Part shown: one piece after another, positions 9,537 to 17,656 of the stretch
Layout of the letters: every line of letters begins with the position of its first letter
Numbering within the stretch: the stretch's first letter is position 1
DNA from: JAAYDS01 sp012729155
GTDB taxonomy: Bacteria; Chloroflexota; Anaerolineae; UBA1429
DNA length: 64,000 bases
Reading direction: 5' to 3'
Assembly: GCA_036774405.1 (NCBI GenBank)
Contig: DAIPBO010000007.1
Coordinates: 68,967-132,966, forward strand
Position numbers and translations under genes: made by a program
The notes under the pieces: model-generated
The model's input: only the letters and a program-made list of their open reading frames with translations
Database searches by the model: none
What the model was told of the DNA's origin: nothing

Positions 9537-9565
9537 AGTATACCCTTTTGGGGCGGCGCTGTCAC
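9537..9565 (-). promoter_or_regulatory. promoter of the propeller gene, leaving almost no leader
   Basis: Minus strand GTGACA (9565-9560), 17 bases, TATACT (9542-9537). Transcription would start within a base or two of the GTG at 9529, so the mRNA would be leaderless. Confidence 0.5.
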
Positions 9566-9576
9566 GCGGCGGGCAA

Positions 9577-9605
9577 TTGCGTGTGCAGCCATTGATCGGC
9601 ATAAT
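9577..9605 (+). promoter_or_regulatory. promoter of the phosphotriesterase-like gene
   Basis: TTGCGT (9577-9582), 17 bases, CATAAT (9600-9605). Its -35 box is 11 bases from the -35 box of the opposite propeller-gene promoter. Confidence 0.45.
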
Positions 9606-9643
9606 CGAGCAGCGGCGATGCATCGCTACCAGAAAGTGTTGCC

Positions 9644-10573
9644 ATGTCACATATCGAGACCGTCTGCGGGCCCATCGCACCAGCAGCGCTTGGTGCCACA
9701 CTGATCCATGAGCATATTCTGGTCGACTTTGGCGGCGCCAGCGTCACCGGGCCACACCGCTGGGACCGCCAGCAAGTGTTCGACCACATGCTCCCATACC
9801 TGTCGGCGATTCGCCATCAGGGCCTCACCACCCTCGTTGACTGCACCCCTATGTATCTAGGGCGAGACGCCCCTCTCTTGCGGCGCCTTGCGCTGCAGAG
9901 CGGGCTGCAGATCATCACCAACACCGGGCTCTACAAAGAACCCTATCTGCCACCCTGGGCTTTTGACCTCTCTGCCGAGGAGCTGACGGCGGTGTGGGTG
10001 TCTGAGGCACGCGACGGCATCGGTGCGACGGGCATTCGTCCCGGGTTCATCAAGATCGCAGTAAACCCTGGACCGCTTGTCCCCATTCAACGCAAGATCG
10101 TTGCTGCAGCGGCGTTGACCCACCTACAGACCGGCCTGGTCGTAGCCAGCCATACGGGCCACGCGATTGCTGCCCATGAGAGCCTCGATATCGCGGCGGC
10201 AGCGGGAATGTCGCTCGGGCGATATATCATCGTGCACGCTGATGCGATATCCGACCTCGACGAGCACGTGCGCCTGGCCAAAAGAGGCGCCTGGCTCGAG
10301 TATGACGCGCTCGGCACGCGCCCGGCCGAGGAGCATGCCCGGCTGTTGCTGGCTATGTTGGAGCGCGGCTATGGTGAGCAGTTGCTGCTCTCTCACGATG
10401 CCGGCTGGTACCACGTTGGCGAGCCCAATGGTGGAGAGGTGCGGCCTTTTACCTTCCTGATGGACACCTTTGTGCCTCTGCTACGGCAGTACGGCGTAGA
10501 CCAGAGCACGATCGATCGCCTCATCATCATCAACCCGGCGCGAGCGCTCGCCATCGGTAACGACAGGGGATAG
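9644..10573 (+). CDS. phosphotriesterase-family metal-dependent hydrolase
   Basis: 309 residues, amidohydrolase superfamily, phosphotriesterase/lactonase branch. All the binuclear metal ligands can be placed: H22 and H24 in LIHEHI, the bridging (carboxylated) lysine K137 in FIKIAV, H170 in ASHTG, H198 in IVHAD and D252 in SHDAGWY. Members include PTE-like lactonases and the sugar-lactone or phosphosugar hydrolases of carbohydrate loci. Given the sugar genes nearby, a lactone or sugar-phosphate substrate is more likely than a pesticide. The ATG at 9644 has a poor ribosome site (AAAGTGTTGCC). Confidence 0.92.
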   Translation: MSHIETVCGPIAPAALGATLIHEHILVDFGGASVTGPHRWDRQQVFDHMLPYLSAIRHQGLTTLVDCTPMYLGRDAPLLRRLALQSGLQIITNTGLYKEPYLPPWAFDLSAEELTAVWVSEARDGIGATGIRPGFIKIAVNPGPLVPIQRKIVAAAALTHLQTGLVVASHTGHAIAAHESLDIAAAAGMSLGRYIIVHADAISDLDEHVRLAKRGAWLEYDALGTRPAEEHARLLLAMLERGYGEQLLLSHDAGWYHVGEPNGGEVRPFTFLMDTFVPLLRQYGVDQSTIDRLIIINPARALAIGNDRG

Positions 10574-10586
10574 AGCCCACCTGGCA

Positions 10587-11163
10587 GTGGTGCGTGTAGG
10601 CACCGGCGGTTGGCCTGATCCTGCCAGCTCTTGCCGGAAGGGCGGCCCGGGCCACAGCAGATCAGCGACTATGCCCGGCACTTGAGGGTGGTCGAACTGA
10701 ACGCCAGCCACTATCGGCTACTGCCGGCGCGCAACATGCCACCCGGGCGCAGCGCACCTCGCGACGGCTTTGGGTTCGACGTCAGGCTATGCCAGCTCAC
10801 CAGGCGCGGCCGCCAAACGCCGCCCACACCCGGGGTGGCCCAGGCCTTTGCGGTAGCGATGCAGCCGCTCCGCGACGCCTCCAGGCTCGAGCGGTGCACT
10901 CTTGGCTGGCACTGTGTTTCACCTAGTCGAGCGCCAACCCTGGTTACGTTACAGATCTCGGGAGCCTATCTGCCGACCCACTGCCGGTCGGGTTTCGCCA
11001 CTGCTCATAGCTCGAGCCAGCTGCGTTGACGACGCGGCGTGCGGGGCCAGGCTGGTCGAACATGCCGGACAGGTGGCACACTGTCGCGTGCTGTTCTACA
11101 ACAACGCTCACGACTGTGCGCTGCAGATGCACCGCCTGTTGACCGCGGCGCTCGGCGAGCAGG
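10587..11163 (+). pseudogene. decayed DUF72 family gene
   Basis: Three pieces of a DUF72 protein appear in order but in different frames. RVGTGGW at 10593 (reading from GTG 10587) breaks after about 15 codons. Another frame from 10631 gives QQISDYARHLRVVELNASHYRL and then DGFGFDVRLCQLTRR. The first frame resumes near 11060 with HCRVLFYNNAHDCALQMHRLL, which matches the family's C-terminal YFNN block. The central part is short. At least two frameshifts and a deletion are needed to restore one protein, so this is a dead gene. It fills the otherwise geneless 10574-11284 interval; nothing else was seen there apart from the promoter of the next gene. Read as quoted blocks, the homology is clear but was judged without alignment. 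Confidence 0.78.
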
Positions 11164-11229
11164 TGATGCATCCTCAGGGGCCAGTTATGTCATCGACACC
11201 GACACTGCTATGCTGGTCCGCCGGCGCGC

Positions 11230-11257
11230 TTGGTGCCTGGCGATGTTCCGCCATAAT
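11230..11257 (+). promoter_or_regulatory. promoter of the HD-domain gene
   Basis: TTGGTG (11230-11235), 16 bases, CATAAT (11252-11257), about 20 bases before GGGAG and the ATG at 11285. Confidence 0.4.
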
Positions 11258-11284
11258 AGGGCCATCCTATGGGAGCGATCTGTT

Positions 11285-12265
11285 ATGGACCATCAACACC
11301 TAACGGCGCAGCTCGAAGCCCTGCTGCGCGAGACCTATGGCCTCTGGGGCCCCGGCTGGGTCACCTTCAACTGGCGCAACTACACCTACGACCATGTACA
11401 GCGTGTCCGCCGGCTGGCCACCGAGCTTGCGCGTCGGCAGGGTGGCGATGTACAGGTCGTGGAGCTGGCAGCGCTACTGCATGATCTGACCAAACCGTTC
11501 GATGGCGAGTACCAGACTGGGGCCGACGGCAAGCGCATCGTGGATGCGCAGGGCTTTTGGCACAACGAGACGCGACTGCCCGAACGTCATAACGACATCA
11601 CCCGCCGCTATCTCGCGCTGGGTCTGAGTGGTTCGCTCCACAACATGTCGGGGGCGGTGCTCGCGCGCGAGCTATTGAGCACCATGGGCGTCGGGTCTAT
11701 GACCGTCGAACAGGTGGCTCGCGCCATAGAGGAACACCTCATTCCGCCCGATGACGCCTCGCTCGAAAGCCACTGCCTCTATGACGCTGACACCATCGAT
11801 GCCAACATCGGGTTACCTGCCTTTGTACGCAACATCTACATCAACCTGCACTTTTACGACAGCCGGCGTGCCGACGACGAGGCGCCCATCGCCGAGACGC
11901 TGGCGCGCGATCCAGCGCGCTTTCTTACGCCGTACATCCACGAGAACTTGCCCCGGTGGGCACGAGGAAAACGACAGGACTTTGTCGACAAGTTGACGAC
12001 ATCAGCTGCACGCGACCTGGCCAGCGCTCGGCTAGACCGGCTCGAACATCTCTTTGCCGAGCTGGCCGAGGAGTTGCCCCATGTCACGCCGGGCGCCGAT
12101 CACTCGCGCATTGACCTGCTGCTACACTATATGCGGTGCGGTGATGATCCGAGCATCTGGGATGAGACCGAGCGTCTCGCTCACGAATGGCGTACGCCCG
12201 ATACGCCCCTTCCGACGTGTGATATGATCGAGGCGCTACGGCAAGAGATGTTAGGCCGCTGTTAG
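11285..12265 (+). CDS. HD-domain phosphohydrolase
   Basis: 326 residues. The HD signature is intact: H37 (YDHVQRV), the H66-D67 pair (LLHDLTK) and later His/Asp residues (EEHLIPP, DADTID) in the right order. HD proteins are metal-dependent phosphohydrolases of nucleotides or related compounds. The first half resembles the YqeK-type and uncharacterised HD hydrolases; the last 120 residues are helical and not recognised. The open frame continues upstream to 11039 through pseudogene sequence, but ATG 11285 has GGGAG nine bases ahead and a promoter just before it, so it is the start. The stop overlaps the converging flavoprotein gene by 4 bases. Confidence 0.85.
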   Translation: MDHQHLTAQLEALLRETYGLWGPGWVTFNWRNYTYDHVQRVRRLATELARRQGGDVQVVELAALLHDLTKPFDGEYQTGADGKRIVDAQGFWHNETRLPERHNDITRRYLALGLSGSLHNMSGAVLARELLSTMGVGSMTVEQVARAIEEHLIPPDDASLESHCLYDADTIDANIGLPAFVRNIYINLHFYDSRRADDEAPIAETLARDPARFLTPYIHENLPRWARGKRQDFVDKLTTSAARDLASARLDRLEHLFAELAEELPHVTPGADHSRIDLLLHYMRCGDDPSIWDETERLAHEWRTPDTPLPTCDMIEALRQEMLGRC

Positions 12266-12861
12266 GCCAGCCCCTGGCGCCGTAGGCCAGCCTCGTACAG
12301 CTTGTGTCCCAGTGCGGCGGCATCGTCAAGCACTGTGGGGTGCTGCCTGATGTCGCCACGAGCGGAGGCCGCGCCATGGACACAGCCCACAAAACGTCCG
12401 CCAGACGCGGTCGCAACCACCCTCACGATGTGGTAGCAGTGATAAAAGCCGTTCGTCGCCGGATCAGGGTCACCATAGGCCATCACCGCTCCGACAGGGC
12501 GGCCGGCCAGCACTGCCGCCCACCGAGTCGTCTGATAGTCGCCCCAGGCGAACTGCCGATCGAGAACGATCTTGAGCTCGACCGACGGTGCCCACGAGTA
12601 GACGGGTGTCGACCATAGGATGGCGTCGGCCGACAACATGCAGTCGTACACACGTTGCATGTCGTCATCGATGATGCAGGGCCGCTCATGGTCTTGCTTG
12701 CACCAATCACAGCCCGTGCAAGGCGATAGGTCCAGCTTGTTGAGCGCCAGTGTTTCGACCTCACCACCCGCCTCCTGGAAGGCACGGCAGGCCGCGTCGG
12801 CCAGTAGATCTGTGTTGCCGCTGCGCCGCGGGCTGCCCAACAGGCATACCAGTCTCGTCAT
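12262..12861 (-). CDS. iron-sulfur flavoprotein / NADPH-dependent FMN reductase family
   Basis: 199 residues with a flavodoxin-like fold. The FMN phosphate loop is GSPRRSGNTD near residue 9. A compact cysteine motif C-x2-C-x2-C-x7-C (CTGCDWCKQDHERPC, about 45-60) is the hallmark of archaeal and clostridial iron-sulfur flavoproteins (Isf), which bind a 4Fe-4S cluster. It should pass electrons between reduced carriers and a quinone, oxygen or another acceptor in an anaerobic setting. ATG at 12861 is preferred because AAAGGA is 8 bases away; the frame remains open 13 codons upstream. Divergent from the B12-activation gene. Confidence 0.88.
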   Translation of the reverse strand: MTRLVCLLGSPRRSGNTDLLADAACRAFQEAGGEVETLALNKLDLSPCTGCDWCKQDHERPCIIDDDMQRVYDCMLSADAILWSTPVYSWAPSVELKIVLDRQFAWGDYQTTRWAAVLAGRPVGAVMAYGDPDPATNGFYHCYHIVRVVATASGGRFVGCVHGAASARGDIRQHPTVLDDAAALGHKLYEAGLRRQGLA

Positions 12862-12893
12862 AGTGGTGTTCCTTTCACTCTGACAGGGTCGAG

Positions 12894-12922
12894 TTGACAA
12901 CAGGATATCGAAAGGCTATGGT
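12894..12922 (+). promoter_or_regulatory. promoter of the B12-activation-domain gene
   Basis: A consensus TTGACA (12894-12899), 17 bases, TATGGT (12917-12922). The TTG of the -35 box happens to be in frame with the coding region and should not be taken as a start codon. Confidence 0.65.
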
Positions 12923-12950
12923 CGCGGCAAGCTCACCGAAAGGCTTACCA

Positions 12951-13640
12951 ATGCCGCCTGCTACGTTGCTGACCGATATAGCTGTGACCATCGATACGGA
13001 CGCGTTGTTGCCTCGTCTGCACTTAAAGCCCCAGTCGCCCGAGGCCAGGGAGTTCCGCGCTCTGGCCATAGAAGCTCAACGCGTTGCCCGGCCCAAGGCC
13101 GCGTTCTTGATCGGCTACATCAACGCCAGAGACAACGAGAGCGTGGTCATCGCAGGGACGCGCTTTGCCAGTCGCGTGCTAAGTGTGAACTTGAGCGCGG
13201 TGCATCGCGTCTTTGCCTATGTCGCCACGTGCGGCACCGAGCTAAATGAATGGGCCGCCTCGCTCACCGACGTATTACAGCAGTTCTGGGCTGAGGAGCT
13301 CAAGGTGACGGCCTTGCGTACCGCTACCACGCAGGTCTTTGCCGCCATCTCGCACGAGAACCCCGGCCAAATGGCGTCGATGAACCCGGGCTCGCTGGCC
13401 GATTGGCCCCTGACCGAGCAGAGACCCTTTTTTCATCTGCTGGGTGACCTGCCGCAACAGCTTGGCGTGACACTATCCGACTCATGCATCATGACGCCCA
13501 ACAAGTCGGTCACGGGTTTTCGCTTTGGCAATGACAGTGGCTATGTGAACTGCCGACTATGCCCGCGCGAAGACTGCCCGGGACGCGCAGCCCCGTACGA
13601 GCCCGAACTCTACGCCCAGCGCTATGAGAGCGCCGACTGA
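12951..13640 (+). CDS. vitamin B12-dependent methionine synthase activation-domain protein
   Basis: 229 residues matching the stand-alone MetH activation-domain family found in corrinoid-using anaerobes. The late block GVTLSDSCIMTPNKSVTGF is the conserved region that contacts S-adenosylmethionine, and a C-terminal cysteine cluster (NCRLCPREDCPGR, near 200-212) is typical of the short bacterial versions. The domain normally reductively methylates inactive cob(II)alamin. No methionine synthase is in the window; the two UroD-like proteins at 37-39.7 kb belong to a superfamily that includes corrinoid methyltransferases, but a link is speculation. The start is set by GAAAGG seven bases before ATG 12951. 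Confidence 0.85.
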   Translation: MPPATLLTDIAVTIDTDALLPRLHLKPQSPEAREFRALAIEAQRVARPKAAFLIGYINARDNESVVIAGTRFASRVLSVNLSAVHRVFAYVATCGTELNEWAASLTDVLQQFWAEELKVTALRTATTQVFAAISHENPGQMASMNPGSLADWPLTEQRPFFHLLGDLPQQLGVTLSDSCIMTPNKSVTGFRFGNDSGYVNCRLCPREDCPGRAAPYEPELYAQRYESAD

Positions 13641-13668
13641 GGTCACGCGGCGTTGGCTCAACCAGCGG

Positions 13669-13697
13669 TTGCGCTTGCCCTGAGCTTGTGGCAGAAT
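13669..13697 (+). promoter_or_regulatory. promoter of the paired Gfo/Idh/MocA genes
   Basis: TTGCGC (13669-13674), 17 bases, CAGAAT (13692-13697), upstream of GGAGG at 13735-13739. Confidence 0.45.
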
Positions 13698-13746
13698 GAC
13701 GCCGCAGCCGCAGACGGCGGTGATGCAGAACTGTGGAGGTTGCAGC

Positions 13747-14793
13747 ATGTCAGTTGTACGCGCTTGTATCGTCGGGATGGGCATTGGCCGACCCAACGGC
13801 AGGGCCATCGAAAAGAACGCCCGTGGCACGGTGGTGGCCCTGTGTGACGTTCTCGAAGACCGCATGCAGGACTATGCCAAAGAGTTTGACCATGATGTCA
13901 AGCTCTACACCGACTATCACGAGATGTGCAAAGACCCCGAGATCGATGCGGTGTTCGTGGGCACCCCTAACCAGTACCATGTGCCTATCGCGCTCGAGGC
14001 CGTCAAAAACGGCAAGCATGTAATGTCGACAAAGCCGCTGGCCGATGCCGAGGGCCCTGCCAAAGAGCTCGTCGAGGCCGCCGAGGCCGCTGGCGTCGTC
14101 AACATGATGTCGCTGTCGATGCGTTTTTCGAACGAGATCCGCTACCTAAAGCGCTTGGCCGAACAGGATGCCTTCGGTGAGCTGTACTATGCCCGCGCCC
14201 GCAGTGTGCGCCGCAGCGGCATTCCTGACTGGAACCTTGGCTTTGTGCAAAAGGGCGGTGGCGCCTTTCGCGATATGGGCGTCCACGTGCTCGATTCGAG
14301 CTGGTATCTGCTGGGCATGCCCCGCCCCGTGAGCGTCCTTGGTGTGGCCGGCGCCAAGTTCGGACCACGCGGCCAAGGTTACTGGAATTACCACGAAGTG
14401 TCTGAATCCTATTCGTCGGCCTATGCTGCCGACGACTTTGGCGGCGGCTTTATCCTCTTTGAGGATGGCACCGGTCTGCAGATCGAGTCGTTCTGGGCCA
14501 GCCACCAGAAGGATGAGGTCAACATCGAGTTGTTCGGCACCGAAGCCGGCGCCAAGCTCAAACCGCTGCAGCTCTACAAGACCGTCAATGGCGCTCCGCA
14601 AGATGTCTCAATCGAGGTCCAGCAGCAGCCGACCGGCTGGGACAACATCGCCAACCACTGGATCGAGTGCATTCTAGACGGCGTGCCCTGCTCCGCCCCA
14701 CTGCGTCATGGGTTGGTGGTGCAGCAGATGATGGAGGGGCTGCTACTAAGCGCACAGCTCGGCAAAGAAGTGCGGCTAGACCCCGCCATGTAG
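13747..14793 (+). CDS. Gfo/Idh/MocA family oxidoreductase (first of a pair)
   Basis: 348 residues. An N-terminal Rossmann domain (MSVVRACIVGMGIGRPNG) binds NAD(P), and the conserved EKP-type position reads STKPLAD near residue 96. The C-terminal alpha/beta domain carries the substrate site (GGGAFRDMGVHVLD near 175, the catalytic DxGxHxxD pattern). Such enzymes oxidise or epimerise sugars, inositols and their derivatives. ATG 13747 has GGAGG seven bases upstream; the open frame upstream is not used. It is followed after 49 bases by a second member, so the two probably act in one pathway on the same or successive substrates. The sugar cannot be named. Confidence 0.93.
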   Translation: MSVVRACIVGMGIGRPNGRAIEKNARGTVVALCDVLEDRMQDYAKEFDHDVKLYTDYHEMCKDPEIDAVFVGTPNQYHVPIALEAVKNGKHVMSTKPLADAEGPAKELVEAAEAAGVVNMMSLSMRFSNEIRYLKRLAEQDAFGELYYARARSVRRSGIPDWNLGFVQKGGGAFRDMGVHVLDSSWYLLGMPRPVSVLGVAGAKFGPRGQGYWNYHEVSESYSSAYAADDFGGGFILFEDGTGLQIESFWASHQKDEVNIELFGTEAGAKLKPLQLYKTVNGAPQDVSIEVQQQPTGWDNIANHWIECILDGVPCSAPLRHGLVVQQMMEGLLLSAQLGKEVRLDPAM

Positions 14794-14842
14794 TTGGTGT
14801 CTCTGGGGCAGCGTCCCCAAAATCATGCAAGGAGAGATACGG

Positions 14843-15967
14843 ATGAAAAAGTACCGCGTTGGAGCCATCGGATTCGCGCACATGCACATCAACCATCTGC
14901 TCGACGAGTTCGCCAAGCTGCCGAACGTCGAGTGGGTGGCCTGCGCCGACACCAAGCCAAACTTTCCCGAGGAGACCAAAAAGCGGTCAAGCCGTTGGTG
15001 GAACATGAACGTCCACGCACGGCAGACCATCGGCATCCCCAAGGGTTACGACTGCTGGCGTGAGATGTTGGACAAGGAAGAGCTCGACATCGTCGTGTTC
15101 TGCCCTGAGAACGCCAAGCACGGTGAGGTGGGCGAGGCGATCGCCAACAAGGGCATCCACATGGTCACCGAAAAGCCCATGGCTGCCACTCTGGCTGAAG
15201 CGCTGCGTATCGTGCGAGCCGTCAACAAGAACAAAGTCGAGTTGATGGTCAACTGGCCCACCACCTGGAGCCCCGCCGTCCGCAAGATGAAAGACCTCAT
15301 CGACGCCGGCACCATCGGCGATGTGTGGGAAGTCAAGTGGCGCAACGGTGCGTCGATGGGCCCGCTGTCCTACGGCTCGGGCGAGGACGAGATCTTTGCC
15401 GATGAAAAGGGCACGAGCTGGTGGCACAACTCTGAGTCTGGCGGTGGCGTGCTGCTCGACTATTGCTGCTATGGCGCCTGCCTGTCACGCTGGTTCATCG
15501 GCGAGTCCGCGGTGGCCTGTCAGGGCATCAAGGCCAATCTGTTGAGCCCGTACGGCAATGCCGAAGACAACGCCATCATCACGGTGCGCTATCCCAAGGC
15601 ACTTACCATTCTCGAGGCCACCTGGACCACCTGGGCAACCGGCGTGGCCACCGGCCCCATCGTCTACGGCACAAAGGGCTGCCTGGTGGCCACCAGCCGC
15701 GATCACACGCCGGTGGTTGAGGTCTACACCAGCCGCTCGCACGGCGCTGCGGCGCCCGATCAGGTCATCGAGGGCGACCCGTTGCCTGAAAAGCGCGCAA
15801 CCCTGGCCGAGGAGTTCATCTATCACCTCGAGACGGGCGAGCCCCTGCACCCGACGCTGCAGATGCAGCACAACATCGAGGCCATGGCGATCTTGGACGC
15901 TGGCATCCGCTCGGCGGCTTCAGGCAAGATCGAGATGGTCAACGACATGAAGTGGTGCATCGGCTAA
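14843..15967 (+). CDS. Gfo/Idh/MocA family oxidoreductase (second of a pair)
   Basis: 374 residues. The Rossmann start YRVGAIGFAHMHINHLL has a His-rich variant of the dinucleotide loop, EKPMA is present near 113, and GGGVLLDYCCYGACL near 200 takes the place of the usual GGxxxDxGxH block, with Cys-Cys-Tyr instead of the catalytic His region. The altered active-site motif marks a different subfamily from its neighbour and may shift the chemistry. ATG 14843 follows AAGGAGAG at a good distance; an in-frame ATG 18 bases upstream would leave no ribosome site. Ends before a strong hairpin at 15991. Confidence 0.92.
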   Translation: MKKYRVGAIGFAHMHINHLLDEFAKLPNVEWVACADTKPNFPEETKKRSSRWWNMNVHARQTIGIPKGYDCWREMLDKEELDIVVFCPENAKHGEVGEAIANKGIHMVTEKPMAATLAEALRIVRAVNKNKVELMVNWPTTWSPAVRKMKDLIDAGTIGDVWEVKWRNGASMGPLSYGSGEDEIFADEKGTSWWHNSESGGGVLLDYCCYGACLSRWFIGESAVACQGIKANLLSPYGNAEDNAIITVRYPKALTILEATWTTWATGVATGPIVYGTKGCLVATSRDHTPVVEVYTSRSHGAAAPDQVIEGDPLPEKRATLAEEFIYHLETGEPLHPTLQMQHNIEAMAILDAGIRSAASGKIEMVNDMKWCIG

Positions 15968-15990
15968 GGCCACGCGATCCAGCTCTTGAC

Positions 15991-16020
15991 GCACAGGGGA
16001 GCCTTCAAGCTCCCCTGTGC
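15991..16020 (+). terminator. hairpin terminator after the oxidoreductase pair
   Basis: A perfect 12-bp stem (GCACAGGGGAGC / GCTCCCCTGTGC) with loop CTTCAA. There is no T-run after it, so termination may be partial or factor-dependent. Confidence 0.7.
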
Positions 16021-16078
16021 CGTCTGGCACCTCCGTGTCGATTGCAGGCCCACAGTGTGGAGTTGGAGCACATCGCGG

Positions 16079-16084
16079 TATAAT
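16079..16084 (+). promoter_or_regulatory. consensus -10 box ahead of the membrane-fusion gene
   Basis: TATAAT at 16079-16084, about 85 bases before the start codon. No good -35 box is found at 16-18 bases, so an activator or an extended -10 element may be needed. Confidence 0.35.
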
Positions 16085-16168
16085 GGCATAGAGTTCTCCC
16101 TCCGCGCTGCAGACAGTCCAGCGGCGTGCTGTGTGGCGTCGAACCGTCGTCGAAAGAGGTGTGTCGCT

Positions 16169-17647
16169 GTGAAGAACCCTGTGCTGTCTCTCCCTCTATT
16201 GGTTGCAGCCGCTGCCGTGCTGGTCGTGGCTGGTTGCGCTGCGCCGTCCGCAGAGCCCGAGGCCGCCCTGCCCCCCGTCACCCGTGAGGCCAACATCGTA
16301 TCGGCTGAGGGCGTGATCGTCCCCCACAAGAGCGCGAACCTGGCCTTTAGGGTGTCAGGGCGTGTACAGCAGGTGCTTGTGGCAGAGGGCGAGCGCGTCA
16401 CCGTTGACACCGCTCTGATGCTGCTCGACAGCGCCGATCTGGAGCAGACCGTGCTACAAGCGCGGGCGGCACTCGAGTCGGCGCGCGCACAGCTCGCCAA
16501 AGCAGAGGCCGGTGCCCGAGTGGAAGAGGTGGCCGCTGCCGAGGCTGCACTACAGGTGGCCCAGGCGAGTGTTACAACGGCCGAACTGGCCATCGACATT
16601 GCCAGAGGCAACGCCACCTCTGCCGAAGGGGCTCTGGCCGACGCGAAAGCGGGCGTTGCCGCAGCAGAGCAGGCCATCGCGGCCGCTCAGGGCGGGCTGG
16701 CAGCCGCGCGCGCCTCTGAGGCCGCCGCCGCAGCGCGTCTGGACAAGCTCCGCGCCGGCGCCACCGCAGGCGAGCTGGCCATTGCCGAGCAAGAGGTTGA
16801 GCGCGCCAAGAACCAGCTCTGGGCCGCTCAGAACCAACGCGACGCTATTGGCGGCTTTGATGACGAGAGCGCCGAATACGCCGGCGCCAAGGGGAGCGTC
16901 GGCTCGGCTGAGGCCGCAGTGCGCATCGCCGAACTCAACTACCAAGAGCTGCGGCGCGGCGCTCGCGCCGAAGATTTGGCGATGGCCGAGGCAGATCTGG
17001 CCCAGGCCTCTGCAGCCGTAACCACCAACACTGCCCAGGTAGGCCAGGCGCGTGCCGCCCTCGAGAGCGCCCGCGCCCGAGTCACGCAGGCAGAGGCCAG
17101 TGTCGTGATTGCGCAGGCACAGCTGGCGCAGCGTGAGGCCGACGTGCAGAGCGCCAAGGCCGCAGCCAAGCAGGCCGAGGCGCAATATGATCTGGTCAAG
17201 ACTGGCACTCGCTCCGAGGATATCGCCGTGGCTCGCGCCGGCGTGGCCCAGGCTGAGGCCTCGCTAGCCGCTGCACAGAACGCCCTCGACGATGCCACGC
17301 TTCGTGCTCCGTTCGATGGCACCGTGGGCGAGCTGCTCGTCGAGCAGGGCGAGTTGGTCCAACCGCAGATCACCATGGTTCGTTTTGGCGACCTGACCAC
17401 GATGCAGGTCGAGACAACCGATCTTAGCGAGGTAGACATCAGCGCCATCCAGGTGGGGCAGCCGGCCACAGTCAGCGTCGATGCGCTGGGTGGCCGCGAG
17501 CTGGATGGCATCGTCGAGCGAATCGGCACCATTGCCGGCGACCGTCGGGGTGACACTGTCTATCAGGTCATCATCTCGCTCCAAGATGCTGACGTCAGCA
17601 CGCTGCGTTGGGGCATGAGCGCATACGTCACCATCAAGGTGCGGTAG
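16169..17647 (+). CDS. HlyD-type membrane-fusion (periplasmic adaptor) lipoprotein
   Basis: 492 residues. A signal peptide ends in the lipobox VVAGC, so the protein is anchored by lipid outside the membrane. A biotinyl-lipoyl half follows (about 50-90), then some 270 residues of Ala/Glu/Gln-rich coiled coil, the second lipoyl half (ATLRAPFDGTVGELLVEQGE, about 378-397) and a beta-barrel end. The coiled coil has four spaced copies of a G-A/T-R/T-x-x-E/D-x-A motif (glycines at 115, 197, 264, 346) that look like hairpin turns. Such adaptors join an ABC or RND pump to an outer channel, but no pump gene is next to it. GTG 16169 follows AAAGAGGTG. Confidence 0.88.
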   Translation: MKNPVLSLPLLVAAAAVLVVAGCAAPSAEPEAALPPVTREANIVSAEGVIVPHKSANLAFRVSGRVQQVLVAEGERVTVDTALMLLDSADLEQTVLQARAALESARAQLAKAEAGARVEEVAAAEAALQVAQASVTTAELAIDIARGNATSAEGALADAKAGVAAAEQAIAAAQGGLAAARASEAAAAARLDKLRAGATAGELAIAEQEVERAKNQLWAAQNQRDAIGGFDDESAEYAGAKGSVGSAEAAVRIAELNYQELRRGARAEDLAMAEADLAQASAAVTTNTAQVGQARAALESARARVTQAEASVVIAQAQLAQREADVQSAKAAAKQAEAQYDLVKTGTRSEDIAVARAGVAQAEASLAAAQNALDDATLRAPFDGTVGELLVEQGELVQPQITMVRFGDLTTMQVETTDLSEVDISAIQVGQPATVSVDALGGRELDGIVERIGTIAGDRRGDTVYQVIISLQDADVSTLRWGMSAYVTIKVR

Positions 17648-17656
17648 AAGAGGCTC

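Noticed and set aside
10631..11029. 132-codon open frame as a gene
   Set aside because: It is a middle fragment of the DUF72 pseudogene, with matching blocks before and after in another frame.
12894..12950. TTG start for the B12-activation gene
   Set aside because: The TTG is part of a TTGACA -35 box with a matching -10 box 17 bases on, and ATG 12951 has its own ribosome site.
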